NCBI GenBank assembly: GCA_913061055.1
Contig: CAJXVA010000006.1
Span: 1 to 64,000, forward strand
Source of the DNA: an uncultured Pseudomonadota bacterium
GTDB lineage: Bacteria > Myxococcota_A > Polyangia > Nannocystales > Nannocystaceae
DNA length: 64,000 nt
Direction of reading: 5' to 3'
Each line of letters opens with the position of its first letter. The first letter of the stretch is position 1. Both the position numbers and the translations under genes were made by a program. The notes under the pieces are model-generated. The model was given only the letters and a program-made list of their open reading frames with translations. It had not been told where the DNA came from and searched no databases. Below, piece by piece: positions 25,841 to 35,218 of the stretch.

Positions 25841-27978
25841 GCGAACCCCCGAAGCCATCGGCAGAGTTTCTTTCCGAAGCCCAGGAGGTCATCGAGGCCT
25901 TCAGTCGGAACCTGCTGCAACTCGATACGCAACAGCGGACCGGCGAGTTCGATCCGGACCTCCTCAACGCGGCGTTCCGCGCGATCCATTCGCTTAAAGG
26001 TTTGGCGGGGTTGTTCGGTGCAACTCAGATCAGCAGCCTCGCGCACGCGCTGGAGAGCACCCTCGACAGCCTGCGGTTGGGCCGACTTCCGCTGTCGCAG
26101 CCGGCGCTCGACGTGCTCTTCGAGGCCGTCGAGGTGTTTCAAAACATGCTCGCGGTGTTCGGTCTCGAGGAGACCGAGGGCGCGGTCTCAGCGGATCCGC
26201 TGCTGCATCGCATCGCCGCGCTGTCGCCGGACGCTGAGGAAGAGGACGGCGCCGGGGACATCGTTGGTCTCGATCCCGCAATCCTCGGCGTCCTCACAGA
26301 GTACGAAGAACACCGTCTGAGGGAGAACGTTCGCCTGGGACGCCGCCTGTACCGGGTCCATGCGGCTTTCGACCTGCTCGCCATCGATGTCGGCATCGAG
26401 TCCCTCAAGGGAAAGCTCAAGGAGTTCGGCGAGGTCATCACGTATCTGCCCAGCGCCGACGCTGGGTCGGACGACCGGATCGAGTTGGACATCCTGCTCG
26501 GATCCGAGGCGACGCTGGCGGCCATTGGCGCCGGGGTCGCCGAAGACGGGGTGCGGGTGTACGCGCTCGGAGATTCGCCCAGCGACGCCCCCGAAGCGCG
26601 CCCAGGTCCTCCGGTTGTCGAGCCTTCGAACCCGACACCGGTTCCCAGCGTCTCTCTCACCGCCGATGACGGTATCGAGATGGTGGACGCGAGCACGTCG
26701 ATGTCGCTGCGTTCGATCTCGCAGACGGTCCGTGTGGATCTCGAGCGGCTCGATGTCCTCATGAACCTCGTTGGCGAGCTCGCGCTGGTTCAGGCGAACT
26801 TGTCCGGCACGCTCGAGTCGGTACGCGCGTTGGCTCGCTCCGCGGATGTCTCCAGGGAGCTTCAGACGCACCTGCGCACGATGGATCGCAAGCTCTCGCT
26901 GCTTCAGCAGAGCATTCTCGACGTCCGAATGGTCCCCTTGGGACAGGTGTTCGACAAGCTGGCCCGGGTGGTCCGAAAACTGGGTCGTGAGGCGGGAAAG
27001 GACATTCGGCTGGTCATCACCGGGGCGGACACGGAACTCGACAAGTTAATCGTCGAGGAACTCAGCGATCCGCTGATGCACATGATCCGAAACTGCATCG
27101 ACCACGGCATCGAGACGGAGGCCGAGCGAACGAGTCTGGGGAAGGGACCCAGCGGGCACATCGAGCTCCGCGCGTTTCAGAAGGGGAACCGGGTCGTCAT
27201 CGAGGTCGAGGATGACGGCCGGGGCATGGATTGGCGGCTGATTCGGGACAAGGCCGTCGAGCGTGGCGTGGTGGCCGAATCCGAAAGCCGCGAAATGGCG
27301 CGCCAGGAGGTCATCGACCTCATCTTCGTCCCAGGCTTCTCTACGAAAGACGTCGCGACCGAGGTGAGCGGCCGCGGGGTGGGCATGGACGTGGTCAAGA
27401 CGAACATCGCTCGGCTCTCGGGGCTCATCGACGTGGACACGGCGCCGGGCCGCGGCTCGAAATTCTCGATCACGCTGCCGGTCACCCTGGCGATCATCCA
27501 AGCGCTGGTCATCGAGACCGCGCGTCAGACGTTTTGCATCCCGCTCAACTCGGTGCTGGAGTCGATCATGGTCAGTGAGGCCGACATCGAAACCGTGGAG
27601 GGCCATGAGGTTGTCTCTCTGCGAGGCAAGACCCTCCCCATCCTGCATCTGTCGAGAATCTTCGAGCTGCAGACCAACTACCGATACCTGGACCCCGCTC
27701 GGATCTACGTGGTCATCGTCGGGCTGGCCCAGCACCGCGTTGGCATCGTTGTCGACGAACTGCTCGGGCAGCAAGACGTCGTGATCAAACCCCTGGGCAG
27801 AGCGCTACGGGGGGTGCCGGGGATCGCGGGCGCGACCGAACTCGGCGGTGGACGCACGGTGCTCCTGTTGGACGTCTCGGTGTTGGTGGAAGAGGCCCTT
27901 GGCCGCAGCGACGGCGGCCCGACAGACTCGGGGCCGGCAGCCAGCTCCGTCAACGGTTCGGAGGCCGCCCATGCCTGA
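25837..27978 (+). CDS. cheA: Chemotaxis histidine kinase CheA
   Basis: 713 residues. An N-terminal HPt domain has phospho-acceptor H51 (AIHSLKGLAGLFG). A P2-like segment (about residues 140-245) follows, then the dimerisation helices (RVDLERLDVLMNLVGELALV). The HATPase domain has the N box (MHMIRNCIDHGIE) and G boxes (DDGRGMD, GFSTKDVATEVSGRGVGMDV), and a CheW-like C-terminal domain ends the protein. There is no C-terminal receiver, unlike FrzE of Myxococcus. It starts at an ATGA overlap with the CheY gene and ends with an 8-bp overlap with the first cheW. Confidence 0.96.
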   Translation: MSEPPKPSAEFLSEAQEVIEAFSRNLLQLDTQQRTGEFDPDLLNAAFRAIHSLKGLAGLFGATQISSLAHALESTLDSLRLGRLPLSQPALDVLFEAVEVFQNMLAVFGLEETEGAVSADPLLHRIAALSPDAEEEDGAGDIVGLDPAILGVLTEYEEHRLRENVRLGRRLYRVHAAFDLLAIDVGIESLKGKLKEFGEVITYLPSADAGSDDRIELDILLGSEATLAAIGAGVAEDGVRVYALGDSPSDAPEARPGPPVVEPSNPTPVPSVSLTADDGIEMVDASTSMSLRSISQTVRVDLERLDVLMNLVGELALVQANLSGTLESVRALARSADVSRELQTHLRTMDRKLSLLQQSILDVRMVPLGQVFDKLARVVRKLGREAGKDIRLVITGADTELDKLIVEELSDPLMHMIRNCIDHGIETEAERTSLGKGPSGHIELRAFQKGNRVVIEVEDDGRGMDWRLIRDKAVERGVVAESESREMARQEVIDLIFVPGFSTKDVATEVSGRGVGMDVVKTNIARLSGLIDVDTAPGRGSKFSITLPVTLAIIQALVIETARQTFCIPLNSVLESIMVSEADIETVEGHEVVSLRGKTLPILHLSRIFELQTNYRYLDPARIYVVIVGLAQHRVGIVVDELLGQQDVVIKPLGRALRGVPGIAGATELGGGRTVLLLDVSVLVEEALGRSDGGPTDSGPAASSVNGSEAAHA

Positions 27979-28549
27979 GCCAAACGAGGATATTTGGGAC
28001 CAGATGGTCCAGGCCGGGGACGCGTTTGCGACCGAGGAAGACTACGAGCACGGGTATGCGCGGGTCGTTCGTGTCGACTTGCAGCAGCACGTCGTCTTTC
28101 GCGTCGGGGACGAGACCTACGGCATCCCGATCGCGCAGATCGGCGAAATCTCCAAGCCGATGTACACGACGCCGGTTCCTCGAACCGCGGACTTCGTGCT
28201 TGGGATTGGGAACGTTCGGGGGGTGGTCATCCCAATCGTCGACCTCGCGACGCGCTTGCGGCTCGGGCAGTGCCACAAGGCTCGCGAGGCGCGTGTCCTC
28301 ATCGTTCGACACGGGGGCGAGCAGACCGGACTGTTGGTCGACGAGGTCATCGGGGTGATGTCGATCGCGCCGGAGAACCTCGAGGAGGCTCCGGGGGCCT
28401 TGGCGGGTGCGCGAGGGGACTTCATTCGAGCGCTTGCGCGTTGGGAGGGCCGAATCATCATCATCCTGGACCTTGGAACCTTGCTCGCACCGGCTGACTT
28501 CTTGGCCCTGGGCGTCCGGCGAGCCTCCGGTCGGGGAGGGCGGTCATGA
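27971..28549 (+). CDS. cheW: CheW-like adaptor 1
   Basis: 192 residues with one CheW domain (VVFRVGDETYGIPIAQIGEI, VLGIGNVRGVVIPIVDLATR, GLLVDEVIGVMSI, IIIILDLGTLL) plus an acidic N-terminal tail of about 35 residues. CheW links the kinase CheA to receptors. It overlaps cheA by 8 bp and the next cheW by 4 bp. No receptor gene is present in the window, so its partner receptor must be elsewhere or of another type. Confidence 0.93.
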   Translation: MPEPNEDIWDQMVQAGDAFATEEDYEHGYARVVRVDLQQHVVFRVGDETYGIPIAQIGEISKPMYTTPVPRTADFVLGIGNVRGVVIPIVDLATRLRLGQCHKAREARVLIVRHGGEQTGLLVDEVIGVMSIAPENLEEAPGALAGARGDFIRALARWEGRIIIILDLGTLLAPADFLALGVRRASGRGGRS

Positions 28550-29235
28550 GCGAGGCAAAGCCGAAGTCCGCCGACCCGGTCATGCTGCGCCGGCTCAGCG
28601 TCGGGCAGTCGATGGCCCGCGACGGTTGGAAGACCACCGAGGAGGTGGATGATGACGTCCTCAAACTCGCCGGTTTCCACGTGGGCGACGATGTCTACGG
28701 CATCGACATCATGCGCATCAAAGAGGTGATTCAGGCGCGACCGTACCCGGTGCGGCCGGTCCCTCATGCGCCGGGAATCGTTGAAGGAGTCATCGCGCTG
28801 CGTGGGGTCGTGATCCCGGTCGTCGATCTACGCAAGCGCTTCGGCGCGTTGGAGGGCGAACGCGATCCCGAGGTCATCCGCCTACGGAAGCTGATCATCG
28901 TCTCCGTCCGTGGTCGTATCGTTGGCCTGCGCGTTGACCAGATCGTAGGCGAGCTTCGGGTGCCGGCGGGCGCGCTTCGGCCTGCCCCCTCGATGCTTCG
29001 ACCCGGCGGACCCGGCGGTCCGGAGTTCTTCTCAGGGGTCTTCCGCAGCGACAAGGAAATGGTGTTCGTGGTCAACCTCGATGCGCTCCTCGACCATCGG
29101 GTGCAGAGCCTTCCAGCGCGTCCGGGTGGCTCCTCCACCGACGGTCGTGTGGCGGACACCTCGGCCGACCGACCTCTCGACCCCTCGGTGGATGCTTCGT
29201 CCGATTCGTGGCCAGGGGAGGACGCCGGGGCGTGA
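28546..29235 (+). CDS. CheW-like adaptor 2
   Basis: 229 residues with a CheW domain (LAGFHVGDDVYGIDIMRIKE, VIALRGVVIPVVDLRKRFG, GLRVDQIVGELRV, VFVVNLDALL). It has a polar N-terminal extension (about 40 residues) and a disordered Pro/Ser/Asp tail of about 45 residues. It is not a close duplicate of the first CheW; the tails and core differ. Two CheWs in one operon suggest branched or larger arrays, but this is inference. ATGA and GTGA overlaps couple it to both neighbours. Confidence 0.92.
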   Translation: MSEAKPKSADPVMLRRLSVGQSMARDGWKTTEEVDDDVLKLAGFHVGDDVYGIDIMRIKEVIQARPYPVRPVPHAPGIVEGVIALRGVVIPVVDLRKRFGALEGERDPEVIRLRKLIIVSVRGRIVGLRVDQIVGELRVPAGALRPAPSMLRPGGPGGPEFFSGVFRSDKEMVFVVNLDALLDHRVQSLPARPGGSSTDGRVADTSADRPLDPSVDASSDSWPGEDAGA

Positions 29236-29936
29236 ATACGGTGCTGTTCGCCCACGAGCGTCCCTCGGTCGCACGCGCCGTGACCCACGTCCTCGAGGCG
29301 CGCGGGTTCGAGGTCGAGGCGGTGCGGGACGGAGATGCCGCATCCGGCGCGCTGCGGGCTCGCCGGTACGCGGCGCTCGTCGTGGATGTGGCGCTCCCGA
29401 AACGGCCCGGCTACGAACTCGTCGAGTTCGCTCGGGCACAGGCTGCTTCGCACGGACGCGGCGCTCAGGTGGTCGTGCTGGTGGCATCGGTGTTTCGCAA
29501 GACCTCCTACAAGCGACGCCCTGCTCGTCTGTACGGCGCCGACGACTACGTGGAACTTCATCACCTCGGGGACATGCTCCCGGAGAAGCTCGCTTGCCAC
29601 CTGCGCATCGACCTGCCCCCGGCGGACACCGCGACGGAGGATGAGGCCACCGAGACATTCTACGAGATCGCCGACGCGCGCATGGATGACCAGTCGTCCG
29701 AGGACTTGGCGTCCCTGATCGTCGCGGATGTTGTTCTTTACAACGGGGACCGCATCGCCGACACGTCGACCGTGGCGGAGGCTCGAGCCGCACTGTCCGA
29801 AGACCTCGAGGTTGCGCGGGACTTGCTCAAACAGGTCTTCGTCGCGCGCGGCGATGATGCCGACGCGGACGCGGCCCTCGAGCGTTCGTTCAGCGCGCTG
29901 ATGCGTACGATGGGGCGACGAGAGGTCCGCGCATGA
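29232..29936 (+). CDS. Degenerate receiver-domain protein with extra C-terminal domain
   Basis: 234 residues from a GTG in a GTGA overlap. The first 120 residues have the receiver fold with a phosphorylatable Asp at residue 52 (VVDVALPKRPGYEL). However, the N-terminal acidic pair is replaced (LFAHERPSV) and the conserved Lys position reads VELHHL. Conventional Mg-dependent phosphorylation is therefore doubtful. The C-terminal 110 residues are helical and acidic with no recognised domain. Its position between CheW and the HEAT protein suggests a structural or output role in this chemosensory system. Confidence 0.72.
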   Translation: MNTVLFAHERPSVARAVTHVLEARGFEVEAVRDGDAASGALRARRYAALVVDVALPKRPGYELVEFARAQAASHGRGAQVVVLVASVFRKTSYKRRPARLYGADDYVELHHLGDMLPEKLACHLRIDLPPADTATEDEATETFYEIADARMDDQSSEDLASLIVADVVLYNGDRIADTSTVAEARAALSEDLEVARDLLKQVFVARGDDADADAALERSFSALMRTMGRREVRA

Positions 29937-31915
29937 ACCCGTTGCCAGCGCCGTACCCAGCGTTCGTCGCGATGCTGACGGCTCCGAGCTGGCGGGAGCG
30001 GAAAGAGGCCGTCGCCAAACTGCGAGAGGCGGTCGGTGACGACCGCGACCGACCCGAGGTGATGACCCCGCTCGCCGAGGTCTTGCTCGACGGGCTTCTG
30101 TCCCCGGACCAACTCGAGGGACGCGCGGCGTGTCACGAGGTTCTCGTTGCGATGGCGCCGCTGTCGACCGTGGCGGTGCTCAAACGCCTCGATCGCCCCG
30201 GCGTTTCCCCACGCTTGCTGGTGGACCTGCTCGGGGTGCTCGGTGATCGCTCCGCCGTCGCTCGGTGTGCGGTGCTTCTCGGCAGCCCGACCGAGGACCC
30301 GAATCTTCGTGCATCCGCCGCATCCGCCCTGGGTCGCTTGGGGGGACCCCAGGCCCTGGAGGCGCTACGCAACGCGCTTCGTGAAGGGTCTCAGATGCTC
30401 GTCGTGCACGTGCTCGATGCACTGCACGCCATGGAAGCCGAGGTCGAGATCGAGGACTTGGAGCGCCTCTTCGCCGACCCCTTCACGCGGAAGCCGGTCG
30501 CGCTGCTCTTGGGGCACAGCCACAACCCCGCCGCGCTCTCGCCGTTGATTCGCGCGCTGGAGGACCCGATGGGGGGCGTCCGCGCCGCAGCTGTCCTCGG
30601 GCTGGCGAGGCTTGGCAACGGTTTGGACGAAGAGAAGCCGGGCTTGGTTGCGGCCGCGCTTGCTCGGGTCAGTCGTGACGCTCGAGCCAACGTCCGAGAG
30701 CTCGTCCTTCACCACGACCTGACCGTTTGCCGCGCGGCGATTCAGCTCGCGACGTGGGCGCGCGACGTCGATGCGGCCGGTCCGGTGCTCGAAGCGATGG
30801 AGGATCCTCTGGTCCACGAACTGGCGTTCGGGTTCGTGGAGGCCGCCGGGCCCACCGTCGGGGAGGTGCTTCGTGATGCCGACGCGCACAGTCCCGAGGC
30901 TCGGCCGGAGCACCTTCTACGCCTGTTGGGCGCCATCGATCCGGCGAGCATCGACGAAGCGTCGCTGGATCTGTTGGCTCAAGGGCTGTCCGACTCCGAC
31001 GAGGACATCGCACTGGCTGCCGCCGAAGCGCTCGCCCGCGTAGGAACCCGGGCCGCCTTGCCCGAACTCTACCGGGCGATGGCCGAAGAGGGGCGCCGGG
31101 GGGAAGCCGCCGCCGAAGCGATGGCCACCGTGTTGCGACGGGTGGGGGACGCCGCGGGGACCGAGGTCTCGATGATCGTGGGCACGCACTGGCCCGACAT
31201 GGGAGATCTTGCCCGGAACTTGTGCCGGGTTGTCGGGGCGCTGGGGTCCCCGCGTTATGCAGCGCGCTTGGTGTCCATGATGGGCTCGGCGGACGTCGGG
31301 GTTCGCATCGCGGCAGCGCTGGCGATCGGGCAACTCGAGGGCGAACACGAGGGGGTTGGTGCGCTGTCGTTCGCGCTCGCCGACGAAGAACCTCAGGTGC
31401 GAGCCGCCGCATGCCGCTCTTTGGCGAAGGCTCCCGCCGCCGTGGCGTCTCTGCTTTCGGCGACCTCGGATGACTCCCCTCAGGTCCGGACCGCCGCGGT
31501 TCAAGCACTGGTCGAACTCGACAACCCCGTCGCGCTGGCGCGGCTGCGGGCGATCATCGCCGAAGAGCCGGTCCCCTCAGTGGTCGTTGCCGCGATCGCA
31601 GGCCTCGGAAACTCCGCCCTCGACCAAGACCTCACGATGCTGATGAGCTTGTGCACGTCGGCCGACTGGGAGGTCGTCAAGGCTGCGGCACGGGCCCTGA
31701 ACAGCTTTGCGGCGCACCGTGCGACCGCGGCGTTGCTGGGCCTGCTCGGCCACGGCCGGTGGGACGTCCGCTGGACGGCCGCCGAAGTGCTCGAGAGCCG
31801 GGGCGATACGACAGCGCTCGCTTCCCTTCGGGTCGCCTTCGAGCACGAGGAAGACCGACTGGTCCGAGAGGTCTTGGCTCGCGCGATCGAGAGTGTCGAA
31901 GGGCTGGCCTCGTGA
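29933..31915 (+). CDS. HEAT-repeat protein in chemosensory operon
   Basis: 660 residues made almost entirely of HEAT-type helical repeats, with recurring Ala/Leu-rich pairs such as ASAASALGRLGGPQALEALR, GVRAAAVLGLARLGN, VRIAAALAIGQLEG and RWTAAEVLESRGDTTALASL. No signal peptide or enzyme motif was seen; it should be a cytoplasmic scaffold. It is coupled by ATGA to the receiver protein upstream and by GTGA to cheR downstream, so it is an integral operon member. HEAT proteins of this kind are seen beside some myxobacterial chemosensory genes, but the precise role is not established. Confidence 0.85.
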   Translation: MNPLPAPYPAFVAMLTAPSWRERKEAVAKLREAVGDDRDRPEVMTPLAEVLLDGLLSPDQLEGRAACHEVLVAMAPLSTVAVLKRLDRPGVSPRLLVDLLGVLGDRSAVARCAVLLGSPTEDPNLRASAASALGRLGGPQALEALRNALREGSQMLVVHVLDALHAMEAEVEIEDLERLFADPFTRKPVALLLGHSHNPAALSPLIRALEDPMGGVRAAAVLGLARLGNGLDEEKPGLVAAALARVSRDARANVRELVLHHDLTVCRAAIQLATWARDVDAAGPVLEAMEDPLVHELAFGFVEAAGPTVGEVLRDADAHSPEARPEHLLRLLGAIDPASIDEASLDLLAQGLSDSDEDIALAAAEALARVGTRAALPELYRAMAEEGRRGEAAAEAMATVLRRVGDAAGTEVSMIVGTHWPDMGDLARNLCRVVGALGSPRYAARLVSMMGSADVGVRIAAALAIGQLEGEHEGVGALSFALADEEPQVRAAACRSLAKAPAAVASLLSATSDDSPQVRTAAVQALVELDNPVALARLRAIIAEEPVPSVVVAAIAGLGNSALDQDLTMLMSLCTSADWEVVKAAARALNSFAAHRATAALLGLLGHGRWDVRWTAAEVLESRGDTTALASLRVAFEHEEDRLVREVLARAIESVEGLAS

Positions 31916-32793
31916 CGCGCCGGCGTCGCTACACCAACCCAGGCTGGGGGCTCGCCGATGAGTCCCGCCCCGCCATGACGCCGGAGGAAGCCCGCCTCAT
32001 CCAAGAACTGGTGGTGGACACCTGCGGCCTCTCGCATGGCTTGGATTCATCGTTTTTCCTCGAGCGTCGCATCGGTCCGCGACTCGAGGCGCTCGGCTTG
32101 CGAAGGGCGCGCGACTACTATCATTACCTTCGGTACGATCCGGCGGGCCCCGCGGAACTCGAGACGTTGATCGAGCGCCTGACCACGCACGAGACGTATC
32201 TGTTTCGCGAGCAGTACCAACTCGACGCGTTCCGTTTGGAGCTGCTCCCGGATTTCATCGCGCGAGACGATGGCCGAAAACGCCTGACTGTGTGGAGTGC
32301 GGGATGCTCGACGGGGGAGGAGGCCTACACGCTTGCAATCTTGCTGAAAGAGGACGCGCGACTGCGCGATTGGACTCTCCGGGTGATCGGAAGCGATATT
32401 TCACGCAAAGTCGTCTCCACCGCGCGACGCGGCCAATATGGGCCGTCCAGCTTCCGTTCGACAACGGAGTACTTCCAGCGCAAGTACTTTCGCGAGAAGG
32501 ACGGCAAGTTTGCCGTACGCGATGACGTCCGGGCCCTTTGTTCGTTCGGTCAGATGAATCTGCTCTCCACGGAGCGATTTCGCGTGCTGGGCCATTGTGA
32601 CGCGATCTTCTGCCGCAATGTCCTGATGTATCTGTCCGCCGAAGCTCGTCAGCGCATCGTCGATGCGTTCTATGATTCACTCAACCCCGGCGGGTATCTG
32701 CTGCTCGGTCACTCCGAGAGCTTGCTGAACGTCACGACACGCTTCGACCTCGTGCACCTCTCCCGCGACCTCGTCTACCGTCGCCCCCTTTGA
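31912..32793 (+). CDS. cheR: Chemoreceptor methyltransferase CheR
   Basis: CheR methylates glutamates on chemoreceptors using S-adenosylmethionine. The 293-residue protein starts at the GTG of a GTGA overlap with the HEAT gene. Motifs are TTHETYLFREQYQLD (the CheR N-E/T-FFR region), VWSAGCSTGEEAYTLAILL (SAM-binding loop), IGSDISRKVVSTARRGQY and IFCRNVLMYL. It overlaps cheB as TTGA. Its presence implies methylated receptors even though no receptor gene is linked here. Confidence 0.95.
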   Translation: MTRRRRYTNPGWGLADESRPAMTPEEARLIQELVVDTCGLSHGLDSSFFLERRIGPRLEALGLRRARDYYHYLRYDPAGPAELETLIERLTTHETYLFREQYQLDAFRLELLPDFIARDDGRKRLTVWSAGCSTGEEAYTLAILLKEDARLRDWTLRVIGSDISRKVVSTARRGQYGPSSFRSTTEYFQRKYFREKDGKFAVRDDVRALCSFGQMNLLSTERFRVLGHCDAIFCRNVLMYLSAEARQRIVDAFYDSLNPGGYLLLGHSESLLNVTTRFDLVHLSRDLVYRRPL

Positions 32794-33914
32794 ACCCAAC
32801 CCCGGACCCGATGCCCGAACTCGAGAAACTGCGCGCGCTGGTGGTGGATGACTCCGCCTACAATCGGCGCACCATCACCTCGATGCTGCAGGCCCAACCC
32901 GGGGTCGAGGTTGTGGGGCGGGCCATCAACGGCAAGGAGGCGTTGCGCATGGCGTTCAGCCTCAAGCCGGATGTGATTACGCTCGACTTGGAGATGCCGG
33001 AGATGGATGGCTTCTCCTTCCTGCGGTTGCTGATGAGCAAGCAACCAACGCCGGTGCTCGTGGTCTCGTCGTACTCGCAGCGCGAGAACGTCTTTCGCGC
33101 CCTGGAATTGGGGGCGCTCGACTTCATCGCGAAACCGACCCGCGAGGTCTCCCCGGACATTCGCAACATCGAGCACGACCTTCGCCAGAAGATCGAGATC
33201 GTTCGCAAGCTGCAGGTCGTTCGCCTGCGGGAGCGGGCGAAGTCGATGGCCACCCTCGATCGCCCGAAGCCCAAGCCTCTGCCGGAGCCGGCACCCAGGC
33301 CCCAGCCGACCCGGACCGGAGCCGCGGCCCGGCGAGTGATCGGGGTGGCAGCGTCGACCGGCGGTCCACCGGCCGTTCAGCAGGTCCTGTGTGCCCTCCC
33401 GGCGGACCTGCCCGCGGCGGTGCTGATTGCGCAACACATGCCGGCGCGGTTCACCAAGGCGTTCGCCGACCGGCTCGATCGTTTGGTCTCGATGCGCGTG
33501 GTCGAGGCCGAGGATGGACTGCTCGTTGAGGCGGGGACCGTCTACATCGCACCAGGTTCCGGAAACCTCGAGGTGAGCGGTAGCCCTGGAGATGCACGGG
33601 TGCGCATCGTGGCGCCGACCAAGCCCGGACGGCCCGGCCCGGTCATCACACCTTCGGGAGACCATCTGTTCAAGTCGCTCGCCGCGGTCTACGGGGTCGA
33701 GCTGTGTACGGTCGTCCTCACCGGGATGGGGTCCGACGGCCGCGATGGCTGCCGGAGCGCGAAGGAGGCCGGGGCGCGGGTACTGGCCGAAGATCCAGAG
33801 TCGGCCGTCATGCCTGGCATGCCGTACTCCGTGATCGAAGCCGGCCTCGCTGATCAGGTCGTGCCGATCGAAGCCCTCGCTGCTGCGTTGCTCGAGTTTT
33901 GCGGACGCGCTTGA
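32790..33914 (+). CDS. cheB: Chemotaxis methylesterase CheB
   Basis: CheB removes receptor methyl groups when phosphorylated. From the TTG at 32790 (TTGA overlap with cheR) it has 374 residues; ATG 32811 is an alternative. The receiver has D20-D21 and acceptor D66 (TLDLEMPEMDG). A Pro-rich linker (about residues 155-180) leads to the esterase with a full triad: S189 (AASTGGPP), H216 (AQHMPARFT) and D316 (GMGSDGRDG). All needed residues are intact. Confidence 0.95.
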   Translation: MNPTPDPMPELEKLRALVVDDSAYNRRTITSMLQAQPGVEVVGRAINGKEALRMAFSLKPDVITLDLEMPEMDGFSFLRLLMSKQPTPVLVVSSYSQRENVFRALELGALDFIAKPTREVSPDIRNIEHDLRQKIEIVRKLQVVRLRERAKSMATLDRPKPKPLPEPAPRPQPTRTGAAARRVIGVAASTGGPPAVQQVLCALPADLPAAVLIAQHMPARFTKAFADRLDRLVSMRVVEAEDGLLVEAGTVYIAPGSGNLEVSGSPGDARVRIVAPTKPGRPGPVITPSGDHLFKSLAAVYGVELCTVVLTGMGSDGRDGCRSAKEAGARVLAEDPESAVMPGMPYSVIEAGLADQVVPIEALAAALLEFCGRA

Positions 33915-33935
33915 GTCTGAGCTGGCAACCCTTTG

Positions 33936-33944
33936 TGCTATCGT
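33936..33944 (+). promoter_or_regulatory. Extended minus-10-like box before the GAF gene
   Basis: TGC-TATCGT (hexamer 33939-33944) lies 6 nt upstream of GTG 33951, in the 36-bp gap after cheB, the only non-overlapping junction in this part of the operon. It suggests an internal promoter giving a leaderless transcript. Confidence 0.4.
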
Positions 33945-33950
33945 CTTGTC

Positions 33951-34781
33951 GTGAGTGGGGATGACGCGCCCGGAACCTCCTTGGAGGTACGCACGCAAGC
34001 GTTCCTGGCCGAGTTCTTTGACCGCGGACAAGAACTCGTTCGTGATCTGATCCACGAGAACGAAGGTCTACGGACCCAGCTTGAGAGCATCGAATCCGGG
34101 CCGGACGTTCCCGGTGCCGTCGTCGCCAGGCTTCGACAGCGGGTGTCGGACCTCGAGGCGGAGTGCGAGCGGATGCGGCGGCTTGCGGGTACCGTCGAAA
34201 AGGACGCCGGTGGCTATCGCGAGCGGCTCGAAGAACTCGAGCTTGCCCACTATCACCTCGCGGCGCGGCAAGTCTCCGCCGAGCAACTGCGTCACGCGGT
34301 CTCGCTCGAAGACGTCGTTCGTTCTACGACGGAGATTCTGCTCAACCTCGTGGGCGTGGGTCGATTCACGATTCACGGCATCGACCGGGACCGGTCGCTG
34401 CTGTTCCCGTTGAGTCTCGAGGGAAACAGCCCCGGCAATGAGGGAGCGGACTCCCCGACAGACCCGTCCAGCCGCCCGATTCGCGACGCGGGTCCGATCG
34501 GGGCCGCCGCTTCTGCGACTACATCTTGGCAGGCATCCGCCGACACTGTTCGCGAGCTCACGGCTCCGATGGCTGTCCCGCTGGTGTCCGGGTCGGTGAC
34601 CGTCGGGGTCATCGAGTTGGTCCGGTTCCTGCCCCAGAAAAAGGAGTTTACGGATGATGACTTTGCCTTGCTTGAGCTCATCTCTTCGGAGTCGGGTGCC
34701 GCGCTGGATGCCGCATGGATGCGCGCACACGCGCAAGACGTTCCATTCTCCCGGTCGGGCGTGGAGGCGTTGCTGCGATGA
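33951..34781 (+). CDS. Coiled-coil GAF-domain protein
   Basis: 276 residues from GTG 33951 (TTG 33933 is the alternative). Residues about 15-115 form a coiled coil (EVRTQAFLAEFFDRGQELVR through RLEELELAHYHLAARQVSAE). The rest is a GAF domain (STTEILLNLVGVGRFTIHGI, then LTAPMAVPLVSGSVTVGVIE, FTDDDFALLELISSESGAAL), a small-molecule sensing fold. No kinase or output domain is attached. The ATGA overlap with the following CheY links it to signalling; it could supply input in place of, or in addition to, a receptor. Confidence 0.82.
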   Translation: MSGDDAPGTSLEVRTQAFLAEFFDRGQELVRDLIHENEGLRTQLESIESGPDVPGAVVARLRQRVSDLEAECERMRRLAGTVEKDAGGYRERLEELELAHYHLAARQVSAEQLRHAVSLEDVVRSTTEILLNLVGVGRFTIHGIDRDRSLLFPLSLEGNSPGNEGADSPTDPSSRPIRDAGPIGAAASATTSWQASADTVRELTAPMAVPLVSGSVTVGVIELVRFLPQKKEFTDDDFALLELISSESGAALDAAWMRAHAQDVPFSRSGVEALLR

Positions 34782-35206
34782 CTGAGGACCGCAAACCCGA
34801 CGACCCGTCTGGTCGGGCCTCGGAGAAGAGGCTCAACGCGCTCGTTGTCGAGGACAGCCCTCCGATGCGCAAGATGATCGTGTTCGCGCTGTCGCGTGTC
34901 CGCGAACTCACCGTGGTGGAAGCCGACGACGGCGTCGATGCGCTGCGGCGGATCGCGGGCACGAAGTTCGACATCATCATCACCGACATCAACATGCCGA
35001 TCCTCGACGGGCTCAAGCTCGTCAAACGGCTGCGTGCTGATGAGGCCTACCGGAACGTGCCGATCATCATCATCACCACCGAGGGCGCGGAAGAAGACCG
35101 ACAGCGCGCGCTTGCGTTGGGCGCCAACGCGTACATCACCAAGCCGATTCAGGCGCCGCAGGTGATTCAGTTGGTCCGCGAAACCCTCTCCTTGCACGAG
35201 GGCTGA
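34778..35206 (+). CDS. CheY-like single-domain response regulator (second)
   Basis: 142 residues with a polar 17-residue N-terminal tail. Active-site residues are intact: E25-D26, D70 (ITDINMPILDG), T100/T101 region and K122 (ITKPI). The start is fixed by an ATGA overlap with the GAF gene. It is closer to classic motility CheY sequence than the first CheY of the operon. XerD follows after 12 bp. Confidence 0.93.
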   Translation: MTEDRKPDDPSGRASEKRLNALVVEDSPPMRKMIVFALSRVRELTVVEADDGVDALRRIAGTKFDIIITDINMPILDGLKLVKRLRADEAYRNVPIIIITTEGAEEDRQRALALGANAYITKPIQAPQVIQLVRETLSLHEG

Positions 35207-35218
35207 ACGAACCCGGAG

